This document shows positions 53,173 to 64,000 of a stretch of DNA of 64,000 bases, one piece after another. The stretch spans positions 496,001 to 560,000 of the forward strand of contig BCJJ01000018.1 of assembly GCA_039545355.1 (NCBI GenBank). The letters run 5' to 3'. A program made the translations under genes and the position numbers. Each line of letters begins with the position of its first letter. Position 1 is the stretch's first letter. The DNA is from Trichosporon coremiiforme. Taxonomy: Eukaryota > Basidiomycota > Tremellomycetes > Trichosporonales > Trichosporonaceae. Below the pieces are notes generated by a model. The model saw only the letters and a program-made list of their open reading frames with translations. It had not been told where the DNA came from and made no database searches.

Positions 53173-54258
53173 ATGACGCCCAGCACCGTTCCAGTCCTGT
53201 ATAGCCGGCTCACGAGCGACATGACGACCGGCGGCGATTGTCTGCCCATTGACCGCCTAGGCTTGGATGACTCGGTGCTGACGCAGGCGGACGCGAGGCT
53301 CAACGCTCGCCTCTGGGGATTGTATGCGGTCGACGGCTCAGAGGAGGAGCTGAAGGAGCTCGCCGTGGTGTCGTTTCTGATTCACAAGCCGTGAGTTGGC
53401 TTCCTTCTTCCGCTTTCTGGACTATACCTTCGAGCTGACTCCAGGGGAACACCCGTCTCTAGCTATCTTCCGACACACGACAGGCAGCAGCGCAACTCAC
53501 TCCTGATATTTGTGCACGCTGCGCTTGCCTTCCTCCGACATGGGAGCCGGGAGGACGACGACGCAAACGAGGCGGAGGAGGCACTCGAGGCTGCGCGGAG
53601 AAGGAAGGCAGACAATGAAGCTGATCCGGTGTATGACCTCGTCCCCCGACTCAGGATGAGGATGGAAGGGGCAGATGCGCAGCTGCTCAGCATCGGTCGG
53701 CATCACGAAGCTCTCTCAGCATACCTCGGTCTGCTGCTCGACCTGCTACCGTGGCATGCGTGCCCCATTGCGATGGCGCCGGACCAGGCGGAGGAGACGG
53801 GTGTAGCGCATCTGTGAGCTGCGATGGCGACGATCAGGCTGACAGCCAGGCAGGGAGATCTGATCCTTAGGATTGCAAAGACGTGGGACAGTTTGGGACA
53901 CTACTTCCGCGCGATCCAGTGGGCTCGCCTCCTCGTCGAGATGCGGTATGTCGCGCACGCAACGCTTATCGTGGGCATCGCCGGTGAGTAGGATGGAACG
54001 AGATAGCGCAGCAAGCTCAGGGGGGGGGGGGGGGGGAAGGTCAGACTAACGACAGTGCTGAAGAATGCGCACTTCTCTCTGTGCCACCAGTGGAACCAGA
54101 CCCTGGGCAACATTCCCGCTGAAGCAGACGCGATCACGAAGCTGATGCTGGCGAGGAAGGGCAACGGGCTCGCGCACCGCTACTGCCTGACGACAGCGCA
54201 CGAGGGATGCCTCGCCTACCCGCAAACCACTGCGCCACATTTCCATTGCCAACATTGA
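53173..54258 (+). CDS. Unrecognised protein, hypothetical
   Basis: I do not recognise a family. Exons are 53173-53390, 53445-53813, 53850-53983 and 54056-54258, giving 307 residues. All junctions keep phase and carry GTGAGT/GTGAGC donors, which supports a real gene. Features: an acidic N-terminal part (EEELKELAVVSFLIHK), an Asp/Glu-rich segment (HGSREDDDANEAEEALEAAR), and amphipathic helices (SALYLGL-type, GDLILRIAKTWDSLGHYFR, AIQWARLLVEM). The C-terminal exon contains several Cys and His residues (HFSLCHQWNQ, HRYCLTTAHEGCLAY, FHCQH). A helical-repeat protein is possible, but this is a guess. The start may lie further upstream in the same frame. Confidence 0.65.
54020..54036. repeat. Poly-G run of 17
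   Basis: Seventeen consecutive G within the third intron of the unrecognised gene at 53173-54258, shortly before its CTAAC branch site and CAG acceptor. The exact length is prone to sequencing error. Confidence 0.85.
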
Positions 54259-57200
54259 CAGTAGGAGGCGAGGACGATTACTAACATTCGTCCGAGAACG
54301 AGGAGCGAAGACGAATGTCTAGCTCCGTAAACACGGCTCATCAGTTATAATTCGTCACACTCTTTGTTTTAATCAGAAACTCGAGCCAGCATGAACGACC
54401 CCTGTACTATATTCCGAACTTTCCGAGCCTCCGAGCGTCGATCCGTGCACTGGACGTCGGAGGAGGTGTCCCGAAGGTGGGCCCGAGATCGCCCGTTCCC
54501 GACGCAAGTTTTGACGGAGCTCAGACCGACGCAGTCAGAGCGACTTGTAGACCTGGCGCTTAGATCTTGACCACACATTGCTTACACTCACAACAGCAAC
54601 GGTCAACAGACAGCACATGTCTACCTGACAGCCACCAGCCACACGGACTCCCCTCACAAGCTGAACCCGGCATTCGGCGGAACCTCGCATCGGTCTCTGG
54701 GTGCCCACATGCCACCTCCTCCGCTCCACAGATCTCTTCGCAACTAGACCGAGCCCTCAAGTCCAGGCTGCACTCCCACCATTCCTCGACTGAGACATTC
54801 AGAGGGACTCACCTCGTTTCCAGCAAACAGACCAGAATGGTCGCGAAACGAGACACTTGTCTGGAACCATTCACCCTCATCAATGAAGAGGTGCCACTCT
54901 GTTCGCCTCCGGTGTACATCCATCCCAGATCGTCGACATTCTCCAGTTCAGCCGGTTCGCTCGGTGAGAGCACAAAGGGTGGCAGTACCTACCTCGCGTC
55001 GCACGTCGCTCGGTGGTGACTGCTCGCCATTGATTCCCTCCCATTCATGACGTTGCACCCGAGCAGACGTCTCGGTCATCTGGGCATGTGGAGCATGCCG
55101 GCGTTGCCGCAGATCGAGGGCCTTACACTGAATACTGCACATGCGGGCATGCGGGCAGGTGTACGTGTGGATTGTGGGTTGATTCATTGGGAGTGTTGAA
55201 TGAGGCATAGCGTAGGGGAACCTGTCGCACCACTGCCAGTGCCGCCTCGCAGTTCGCCCACCCCGTGCTCATCCCTTGATCGCGGCGATCGTGTGCAGCG
55301 CCGTCCCCAGCAGTGGCAGTGACGTACGGCGATCTTAGAAGCACTGAGTGCGACGAGTAGTGCGTGCTGCACATTCCATCTCGGTGCGGTCGGCGCAAGA
55401 CCGAGACGTTAGTCATCGCTCACACGACGCTCTGGCATCAGTAGTGCGACGGCTCTGCTTCGATCTGTTCCCAGCAGCATTGATGACTTCGCTTCCATTG
55501 TCCCCAATCGTTCCTAAACACCGTTCCAACCCTTTCCTGCCCACTCAAGTGCACCTTCTCGGCGGTCCCTCGCCGTGCCCTCGCCGTGCCCACCGGTGCC
55601 AGGTGCGCACCGGTGCCAGCCCGTGCCAGACCTGGGTCCGGGGTCAGACACTTTTCAGCGATAGGTTTGTGCCCGCATTCATCGCATTGAGGACAGAGTT
55701 GGGTCACTGTTATCTTTACGTGATTCTGCGTCTATCGCTGGGTTTCGGTCTCGTAAGCGCGCGCATGCGCGCACTTGCGCAAGTCTCTTCTTGGCTTGCA
55801 GCAGGGGCGAGCAAGGGCGAGCGAGGGGAAGGCTAAGAGCGCGTTATGCATAGTAATTCTCCTATCCCACACGCTCTAACTCCATCTCACTCCTTTGACT
55901 TCTCCTCCTCCGGCTGTTGCGGGGCTGCGGTTCCAGATCTCTGGGCACACCAACAGACTCGGAGACTATGGTGAGAACCTGGTCGCCTGTACCTCGGTCA
56001 CAGTGGGTCAGCGCCCACTGTGGAGCTTAGATTGCTACGGCGCGCAGAGATGGATGTTCACACATCCATCCTAGCCCTGCAAACATCCATGCTTAGCTTG
56101 AGTTGGGTGAATGCGATGCGATCGCCGCGCAACTCTATCGATTGTTTGCCCAAGCTATTATTAATCCCCTGCCCTCGCTTGCTCTCCTGCAGACCGGCCG
56201 AGCCAGTTGATGAGAGACTGATCGGACTGTGCAAGGAAGGAGGCAAAGCGGAGCTGCGCGCCAGGGCCTCCCTCCCCCGTTCCTACCGTCCAAACTCTAT
56301 CGCGACCTTCCTGCATAACGCAGCCGATGCAAACACGAAATAGACTCTGGCAGTCGTTCATTAAGCAGCACGCCAGATGCCGGGCTTGCGTACCTCGTCC
56401 CTAGGGTGCCCTGGGTATTACGCAGTACGTGCTGACATGCTGACCATCCCTCCGTCCCTCCCTTCAGAGCCGCTGCTCGACGTGCGGAAACCCAAGCGAA
56501 ACTCTCGACATCCCACTAAGCACACTCTTTGGGTGCAGTTTGGCCTCAGGATCAGATAATTAATCCCCCTATCTCCCGCAAACCTGCCTTGACTCGCTCT
56601 TTATGCTCCTATCACTTATTGGAATCTGAACTCTGCTAGGCTTGTTCGTCCTCTGGGCGCGTATCGCCGAGTACGCCTCCCCTCCGTTTCCTCCGTCTCC
56701 TCTCAGCCGCACAACGCACTTCTCGCTTCCTCCTGGGTATGTGATGTGCAAGCGGGACAAGAGGAAGCACGCACTCCGATCTGCTGACGACTGAATACTG
56801 GCTGACGTACTGCCGGCTGATGCCTGTCTCGCATCGGCAGACATCCCGGAACCGGACTGATCAACAGTAACTAAAGCGTCGTCATCCATGACTCACCAGG
56901 AGAGAGTAACGTTGTGCCTCAACCGGAATGTCAGCCCGTGTTCACCATCTATTCACTCCAGAAATCCCGGATCTCTACTAAGAAGCATCACGAGCGCACT
57001 TGGGGGCGCCAGTGCGAAACCGAAAACTGAAATTGAAAGCGACAGAACAAGGATAGAAACACACCGGAACATAACGCCAGGCTCAAGCTCGAACCATGGC
57101 GCCTGCTCGGTTACAAAGAACACCTGTTGGAATTAGTATCCTGGTCAGTCCTGGACAGAACTCTAAGTGCCCATGCAGTCTGTGAAGTCGTGTAAATTTC

Positions 57201-57663
57201 ATTGCATGGAACAAGGGATCCTCCAAAACAACTCAGGATCCGGGGACACGATAATGATACTAAAAGGGGAACGATGTAGATACGACACGGCAATCAGTGC
57301 GCTCGGGGGAGTGTCCGGCGGCTCGGGAGGTTGGATAGAGTACAATTTCAATGGAGGCCAATGTCAAAAGAGTTCAGGTGGGTTGATGATATTATGAGCG
57401 CAGGTTAAGGGAGCTGAGTGGCGTTTCAACTTGGGCGGGAGGACGTGTGGCACAAGTGTTGAGACGCGCAACGACGAAGTGAATCGAATGAAAAGCGAAA
57501 AATGTCTTGGTGAAAAGATATGATTGCGTTGTTACAGTTTGCGTTGAGAGGATGTTGTCGTGTAAAAAGAAGTGTTCGGGAAGCGCCTCGGTAGGTATCA
57601 ACAAACAGATGGGGAGGGTATCAAAGCCCCGCGTCTAGTGCGTGAATTGTCCTAGGCTTTCTT
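54259..57663. other. Gene-poor tract of 3.4 kb
   Basis: Lies downstream of the unrecognised gene and downstream of the HMG-box gene, so it is a convergent gap. The longest frames (up to about 160 codons, such as 55348-55836) lack splice structure and motifs. A 14-bp palindrome of alternating bases occurs at 55759-55772. A local run of repeated CCGTGCC/CGGTGCC units lies around 55568-55620. No tRNA, rRNA or transposon protein was recognised. Confidence 0.45.
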
Positions 57664-58893
57664 TTACTGGACGATGTACTCGTCCCAGCCACCACCTTCC
57701 GACTGTTGAGGTTGGGAGTACATGGCCGGCTGGGACTGGTGGGAAGGCGGGGGGTGGGGAGCATGCGAGTACTGCGGCTGCTGCGGTGGGTAGGCGCTAG
57801 CGTACGAAGATGGTCCTTCCGAAGGCTGGGTGTAGTACTGCTGCGCGGCATGCGGGGGCGGCGGCGGCGGGTGCGCGTACTCGTGGTGAGGAGCCGCCTC
57901 CATCGGCGCCCACTGTCCTTGGGCATAGTGAAGAGGAACAGCGGTGAGCGGTGCAAGACCACCCTGGTGCATGGGGTACTGGGCAGGGTTGGCAAAATCC
58001 CGGTAGCCAAACTGCTGGTGCTGGTGCGACTGGGGGTCCGGATAGGGCATTGATCGGGGGTGAGCGAGCTGATAGCTGGGAACAGAGGCGCGGCGCGCGG
58101 CGTTCTCAACCATCATGTGAGGGGTGACAACCGTGAAGGCTCCACCGACTCCTCGTCCACCGCGTCGGCGTCCGTTGCGGCGGCTTCCTCCACGCTCGTA
58201 CTGGTAGTCCGGGAACTTCTTCTTGAACGCGCGCATGAGGCGGTCCGCGAGCTCAGCCCAGGGAGCCTTCTGATCCGGGGTCATGTTGTTCCACTCGCGA
58301 CCGAGGATCTTGGAGAGCTCTCCAGTCTGGAGCTGAGGGTTGTGAAGCGCGAGCTCTGATCGGCGAACACGCATGTAGATGAAGTAGACGTTCATCGGGC
58401 GACGAGGGGTGAAGTCGGCCTTGCGGTCCTGGCGGAGGATATCCGGAAGGTCATCCCAGTCCTCAAAGTTGGTGGTCGGCCACTGAACGGAGGGAGGGAC
58501 AATGGGAGGAATGATGATGGCCTCGGTCTCCGGCTTACCGGCGAGGGGAGACTTGGAGTCATAGTTCTGGTCAGAAGACCTCCTCGAGGCGGTCGAGGTC
58601 GGCGAGGAGAAACCGGGCGAGGTGTAGTTCTCCGACGACTGCGGCGGCGGGTTGGGGCCTTGACGGCGGTCGTAGTACTCCTCCTGGGTCGAGGAGGTCG
58701 CGGGGAACTCGGAGTTGAGGGGGGTCACAGGGGACAGCGACGGCGGAACCGCGGGGACGGCTCCCGGGGCGTTCATGTTGTAGGCGTTGAAGGAAGAAGA
58801 GTATTCGTACTCAGGCTTTGATCCTATCGGCTTCTGGTCCATGGTATGGAGAGGGGGTAATGTTGTGGAGTTGGCGGCGGTCGTAGCGGACAT
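57664..58893 (-). CDS. HMG-box transcription factor
   Basis: Nuclear sequence-specific HMG protein of 409 residues, single exon. The N-terminal third is Ser/Pro/Thr-rich. The HMG box spans about residues 160-240. It opens RRPMNVYFIYMRVRRSELAL and continues ILGREWNNMTPDQKAPWAEL and RAFKKKFPDYQYERGGSRR, with a basic patch RRNGRRRGGR. The RPMN opening places it with the sequence-specific SOX/MATA-type boxes rather than the non-specific HMGB type. The C-terminal third is Pro/Gln/His/Tyr-rich (HPPPPPPHAAQQYY), like an activation region. In fungi such proteins act in mating or development, but no orthologue can be named. It stands alone in a gene-poor region, consistent with long regulatory or untranslated sequence. 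Confidence 0.9.
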   Translation of the reverse strand: MSATTAANSTTLPPLHTMDQKPIGSKPEYEYSSSFNAYNMNAPGAVPAVPPSLSPVTPLNSEFPATSSTQEEYYDRRQGPNPPPQSSENYTSPGFSSPTSTASRRSSDQNYDSKSPLAGKPETEAIIIPPIVPPSVQWPTTNFEDWDDLPDILRQDRKADFTPRRPMNVYFIYMRVRRSELALHNPQLQTGELSKILGREWNNMTPDQKAPWAELADRLMRAFKKKFPDYQYERGGSRRNGRRRGGRGVGGAFTVVTPHMMVENAARRASVPSYQLAHPRSMPYPDPQSHQHQQFGYRDFANPAQYPMHQGGLAPLTAVPLHYAQGQWAPMEAAPHHEYAHPPPPPPHAAQQYYTQPSEGPSSYASAYPPQQPQYSHAPHPPPSHQSQPAMYSQPQQSEGGGWDEYIVQ

Positions 58894-59305
58894 GGACAGA
58901 GGCGACAGTGGTCGGTTGTTAAGAGTGTTGAATTGTGAAGCGGAAGGGGTAGTACGTGAAGATAGGGGTATGCGATGATGACCACCAGGGGTAGGTGTAC
59001 CAAGTTAAGTGTTTGACAAATGACTTGACACTACGTAAAAGGTGCAGGGGAGTTGTGCAGTACTAGAATGCGCTGGCGTGCAATCAGATACCGTAGACGT
59101 TGACGATCTTGCGAGCGATGGTGTGTGGTGATGTCGTGAGGAAGTTTGTTGATGTTGCGTAAAGGTTGAAGTTGGGGGGAAGATGAGTGGGAGGTAGGCG
59201 AGTTCTTGGGTACTTGTAGTCTATGTCAACAGCGTGAGGCTGAGCGCCGAGGAGAGAGAGCAGAGGAGGAGCGTTGATCGAGAGGGAGCGCGCGTGTCTG
59301 GTCTT

Positions 59306-59329
59306 GGTCCTGGTCCTAGTCCTAGTCCT
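59306..59329. repeat. (R)GTCCT hexamer repeat x4
   Basis: Four 6-bp units, two GGTCCT then two AGTCCT. On the minus strand it produces an Arg-Thr repeat in the dubious 292-codon frame. Confidence 0.8.
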
Positions 59330-59427
59330 GGATTTCTGGTTCTGGCGTCCAGAGCTAGGAGGGCTTAGAGCTTGGGTGCTGAAGGCGAGTGGGGAGGGAG
59401 AGGAGAGGGGATGTGGGTGAAGAGGGA

Positions 59428-59448
59428 GGAGGAAGGAGGAAGGAGGAA
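59428..59448. repeat. (GGAGGAA)x3 purine repeat
   Basis: Three perfect 7-bp units inside a longer polypurine stretch (about 59401-59457), upstream of the HMG-box gene. Confidence 0.8.
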
Positions 59449-62400
59449 GGGAGCGGAGATATGGGATGGGGGATCGAGGGCTTGAACGGATTGGCTCTGA
59501 ATGTCTAGCGCCGAGTTGCTGGTAGAGGTAAACCGTGAGGAAGTCGGAGTCGCTAGAGAGGTAGGGAAAGGGCGAGGTGAGAGTGAAGTATGTATAAAGC
59601 TTTGGGTGATCGCTGAGAATGCTCGCGACGAGCGAGGCGAGGCGAGCGCGATGGTGGTGTGGGCTCTGATGATCTGGGCATGACAGCTCGAGCGGCAGCG
59701 GCAGGCAGCGGGGATGGAGGGTGGTGGGTGTGGGATGATCGTTCTGGGTTTGGCTCTGGCGCTCTGCGGTGGTCAGGATCCCAGGATCGCAGGGCTCGTC
59801 TAGCTCTGGAGCTTCCTGCGTTCTTGGAAGTGAGCCAGTCCAGTCGACCTGGTTAGCAGCTAGAGTGCTCAGGGTTTCCGCACTAGGGACCAAGGTCCTA
59901 AGGATCCAAAGGGCAGACGCCACAGAATGAGGTACCATCCAGGGCTCCCAGGCCCAAGGCACGAGGCGGCGGAGGGAGGAGGGAGCAGGGACGGTGGGTC
60001 CGTCCTGGCCAGGGTTAGAGGGCAGACGGAGCCTCTTGCGCCTTAGTCTGCCTAGGCCAGGGTCCTATAGCCTTACCACGAGGAACACCACTTGTCCACT
60101 CCGACATCGCAATGCATCCACCAGTAAAGGAGCGCACGAGCGGCGTCGAGACCAATCGGCCCAATCCGCAGTGCACCAGGCCGCAAGCCCAGCCCGCCCC
60201 CACACCCGTTCACCAAGTCTTGGCCTTAGCGCCTGTACTGCGCTCGATCTGCTCTCGATCCTCAATCCTCGATCTAATCGTGACTCGTCATCTCCACTCT
60301 CCTGAACGTACAAACGATAATCCACCGATGCCATAGACCCTGCGGCGCACCGGCCCGGTGTATGGTTCGAACGCTACGTATCGGTGCCGTACGTGCCACC
60401 AAGCCGCATCATAATTCGCGGATGCACATGCCCGGCTCTGGCAGCCGTGCGAGAAACGGGGCAGGCGGGGGGGGGGCAGCAGGCGAACAACGGCAGCCTG
60501 TCGGTGATGTCGGAGCCGTCGTAACAGGCCAGGACTTGCAGGCGGGCGAGGAGTGATGACATGGGCAGGGAGAGCGCTCTGTTCTCGCCACTGTGAGAGT
60601 GGGAGGCGGTGGCCAGGCGGGGATCACGGAGTGCTGGATGCAGGCAGGCTGGCTGCAGGCTAGAGGTTGCAGGACCATGTCAGCTCAGGATGCAAACGTT
60701 GTCCACTCGTGACCCTGAGGGAGGGCGCCCCTGGCATCGACTCTACCGCGATTACGCCACTTGAGCGGGGCTGCGATTCCCTTCCGCCGCCCCGCCCTGC
60801 GCCCTCGTCAAGGGCCCGCTCGCAGCCGTCGACCCCGCCACTGAGCCGCAGACCTCTGAGCCGCCACCGCCGTACAGCGCAGACTACCTGCAGCTACAGA
60901 GCCGTGGACGCCGCACGTTAGGTTCAAGCTCTGATCAAGTCGGTCAAGTCGGTCTTCCAGCCCGCGCCTGTGCTCTCAGTCCCTCGAGCCCCAGCGAGTG
61001 CTGCTCGCTTGCCCCGTCGCTTCTGGCTCCACACCCTCCGGCGTGCGCGGCCCAAGATGCAACACTCAGTACCATTCGCCTGGTCAGCAGGCCAACCCTT
61101 TCAGTGGCGAGCTGGCGGGCCGATATCCGCCGTTGGCCCCCGCTGGATCCGCCAGCGTACCAACGATAGGACCGCCCGAAATCTCAGGCGCTGGACTAAG
61201 ACATCGGCCAGATCCCACCATCCGTGGCATCTGGCTCCTGGCTCCCCATGGCTCATATGGCTCAGATGACTCTCACTCCACGCCCCGCAAGTTCATGTGG
61301 CATCCCACCATACCTCTCTCCACATCCCTCGGGTGTAGCGTGATTATCTCAGGAGATGGACTATCAGCCCGCGAGGCTGCTTGGCCCGTGATAGGCGATC
61401 GCGGCGCAGCTGCTAACCATCGCCAGGATCACGCCCTCGTGGTGCCGTTCCAGCTAAGTGCAGCAATCACAACAGGGTGACCACGACGGCTCTGGGTGCA
61501 CTGTGTGCTCTTGAGAAATCGCCAGGCTGCTGTGCTCGCAACAGAGCACGGCTGCCAGGCAGCACCCAGCTGAGCTTTTGCTGCCGACGGACCTGTTCCT
61601 TGCCAAGTGACAGACTCAGCCCGTGTGCACCCGTGCTCCCCCGTGCCCTCCGTCTGTGCCCAAGGAGCGTACCCAATGTCCGTGAAGAAGTGACTTTGGG
61701 AACGCAGCGGCTCCCGGTTCAGGTCTCCTCAGATCCTCAGACAGACGGCGGACTCCGATCTTCTCCGTGACTGCTGGATTGCTGAGAGCCTGCGAACATT
61801 TTACGCTTTGTGGAAACGGAGTGCGCACGTCTACGTCTGCTGGCAGCTTGCAGCTAGACCCCAGGGCTCTGGGGCAGACAGCCTGTGCTTATTTGTGCCT
61901 GAAATGGAGCATGCAGTACAAGCAAGCAAGCACACGGCCACCACGGCGCACGGCGAGTGGGCCCGCAGTTTACCGTGAGGCCCGTAGATTGTGCCTTGGA
62001 AACCTTGTCTAGCATCCACCCCCATAATACCCCAGCAAAACATCCCAACCTAGGCCCAAATGCCAAGGACCAGGTCAAATGGTCAAGGTTTGCCAACCCT
62101 GCGAGTGGAGGGTCACACCAAGAGCCAAATTGCGATTGCCTTTTGCGTTCTTTCGTGGGATTCTGACTCGCCCTGCGAGGATGCAGACAAGGTTGCGCAT
62201 GCCTCTCTCACTGGGCACTGGGCACTGGGCGATTGCGATTGCAATTACCTGTGCGGTTCACGGTGCAGGCATACGCTTGCGCAGACGTGCGTGCAGATTG
62301 CGAGATTGCGAGATTTGATAGAGCCGATCATCCCTAGGCTGCGATCCTGCGATCTCCTCGACCACCGAGCACCGAGGCGTGCGGCTTACGGTACTGCGTA

Positions 62401-64000
62401 CACCGAGGCGGTCGGTGCCCTCTTTGCTCAACCCACAGCCTGTGGCCATCGATATGCAGCGGCAGCAGATAACTTACCCGCGGCGCTACTAGTGGTGCGT
62501 TGCACTCCACAGGAATTGCAGAGACTAAGAGCGAGGGCCCCAGCCCTGAGGCGTCAGTGACGCGGTGCAGGATAGGAGCGCTTGCACGAGGGGGCAGCGG
62601 CATTTGTTTGTGTGCAGGGCGTGATCAAAGTGCAGCGTCCTGGCGAGTGATGAACATTCCTGGCCTGTCTCCTGGGTGCTGGGAATCAAGAGGGCCTCGA
62701 GGGCCCAGAGGGAGCAAATGCAGCAATGCAGGGCGAACCAAGGCTCTGGAGGCAGCGATAACAGAGGCATGCCAGCCCGGACGCCAACCTGCCGAAAGTG
62801 GTTAAAACACACCGCGGCCCTGAGGATTCCGTGCCGCGTCCCGAGCTCCATCCCACCAGTCCTCTTCCCTCCCCATGTTCCCCGGATTGTCCAATCGCCA
62901 TATGCATGCAAACCTGATTACTTGATGGGAAATGAGGCTCCTCCGATCCTGCTCCCCACTGGACACAGGCAATGACATGCGCACATGTGAACACCGCGAT
63001 CACTGAGACATCACAGGACGCAGAGGGCAGGGGCGACCGCACGCAGCGCACAGCTGGTGCCATATGCTGCCGCGTGCCGCTGCCGCTGACTCGATGCGAG
63101 CCCCGACCTCGCTACTCCACACGCTAGCGCCGTCCCTCACACGCACCACATCACCACATAGATAGATCTGTATCGCTTTTGCATCTGTCTCACTCGCTGG
63201 GCGCTCGCGGGGTTAGTTAAGCCCGTTGGGCCGCGCTGTGCTCGGTCGGCCGATCGCTCTATGTCTTGCTCGGATGGAACTAGCACAGGTCGCACTTCGC
63301 ACAGGGCTCGGGATCTTTTGTGACCTCTGGCATATCTGGCAGTCACGGGGTCTGCCCAGTGTGGCCAGCTCTGGCCAGTCTGGCTGACTACAGCCAACGA
63401 GACCAACGGCAGCACGGCACACCGTTACATGGTGACCGAGCAATCCAAGGGCAGGAATGCTCGGTCTGCGGGCATCGTCTGTGCTCCGTCATCATCGTCG
63501 TCCATATCCGGGCGCCACTGCACATCCCCGGTTCACGTTCTCGGGAGTCTGGACAGTGCTTATCCGGTGTGAACTCGTGATCCGTGCTCTTCGAAAGTGG
63601 GCCCGGCTGACCCATCTGATAACGAAGAGCCATGGGGATGTTTTGCTGGCCAAGGCAGAGCCCACTTGCGTCCCAGGCACTCAAAGAGGATCAGCGGCGT
63701 ATTCACTCTGATCAGGATACAAAGTGCCAGCGCCCTGACATGCCCTGTTCTGAATAGCCCTGAATGACCGCCCCTGAAGAAGGCACACAAGGTTCAGGCC
63801 CCATCATCCTGCCCTCACCTACTCTTCTCCTCGTCCGCTCCGCAGAGCCTGATCAAGCCCTGCTAGTCAGGTCCCACATTGCGTGCCTGGGCGGCGGTAA
63901 CTCCCATCAGCAAGAGAGTTATCGGGCGACCCCGTCTTCCTCGTTTTTCTGCGCGGCGCCGTCCGGTTCTAGACATCTATTTTGGCGCTTCCGGCGGTTC

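Larger units (their letters stand above)
58894..64000. other. Gene-poor tract of about 5 kb upstream of the HMG-box gene
   Basis: The longest frame is 292 codons on the minus strand (59084-59962). It is Ser/Pro/Leu/Arg-rich and partly encoded by simple repeats, with no recognised domain, so I do not call it a gene; a poorly conserved gene or a long 5' leader is possible. From 60.0 to 64.0 kb all frames are short. The sequence holds many short direct repeats (GCACTGG near 62215, GATTGCGA near 62231 and 62300, CAAG near 61921). No telomere repeat, transposon protein or RNA gene was recognised. Confidence 0.45.

Noticed and set aside
59084..59962. A 292-codon minus-strand frame upstream of the HMG-box gene
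   Set aside because: Partly made of simple repeats (hexamer and GGAGGAA units), Ser/Pro/Arg-rich and without a motif. Left as possible leader sequence rather than a gene.
60000..64000. Possible decayed retrotransposon or centromeric element
   Set aside because: No reverse transcriptase, integrase, protease or LTR-like direct repeats could be recognised. The idea needs genome-wide repeat data.

Overview
The window is nuclear DNA of a G+C-rich basidiomycete yeast, most likely a tremellomycete (Cryptococcus/Trichosporon relatives). Three things point there: genes split by very short introns (mostly 33-60 nt) with GTGAGT/GTAAGT donors and a CTGAC or CTAAC branch point close to the acceptor; strongly C/G-ending codons; and a gene set that is entirely fungal and eukaryotic. 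I saw no rRNA, tRNA, CRISPR array, insertion sequence or intact transposon. Exon coordinates come from reading splice signals and keeping the frame; no transcript data were available.

Layout. 0.4-5.6 kb: sterol 3-beta-glucosyltransferase (ATG26). 6.2-7.1 kb: complex I subunit NDUFB7. 7.5-10.6 kb: a RecQ helicase. 10.7-13.1 kb: POP5 and ARG4, divergent. 13.3-16.9 kb: TAF11 and a Zn2Cys6 transcription factor. 17.5-20.4 kb: nuclear exosome nuclease RRP6. 20.9-25.2 kb: MRPL46, a small membrane protein, a NAPE-PLD-like hydrolase and TIM8. 25.4-29.8 kb: a FAM32A-like protein, a mitochondrial helical protein and a Hst3/4-like sirtuin. 30.0-32.9 kb: farnesyl diphosphate synthase (ERG20) and NC2-alpha. 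35.8-42.1 kb: mitochondrial processing peptidase alpha (MAS2) and the mRNA-export factor SAC3. 42.3-48.8 kb, all on the minus strand: a multidomain fusion (two ZNRD2-type zinc ribbons, a phosphopantothenoylcysteine decarboxylase and a NUS1-like cis-prenyltransferase subunit), a GPR1/FUN34/YaaH acetate transporter and an EamA-family transporter. 50.0-54.3 kb: acetoacetyl-CoA synthetase and an unrecognised protein. From 54.3 to 64 kb the only convincing gene is an HMG-box transcription factor; the rest is gene-poor.

How the genes relate. Most are unlinked housekeeping genes, many in divergent pairs with short shared promoters (POP5/ARG4, RRP6/MRPL46, TIM8/FAM32A-like, ERG20/NC2-alpha, MAS2/SAC3). 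Several touch isoprenoid or acyl-CoA metabolism: acetoacetyl-CoA synthetase, ERG20, the PPCDC-NUS1 fusion (CoA biosynthesis and dolichol) and ATG26 (sterol glucosides). There is no sign of co-regulation, so this may be chance.

The most notable object is the fusion at 42262-45068. It is one long open frame joining a catalytically complete Hal3/Sis2-type PPCDC to a NUS1 homologue that keeps the terminal RxG motif. Other points of note are micro-exons of 9, 12 and 16 nt, several stop-free introns whose length is a multiple of three, and two large gene-poor tracts.
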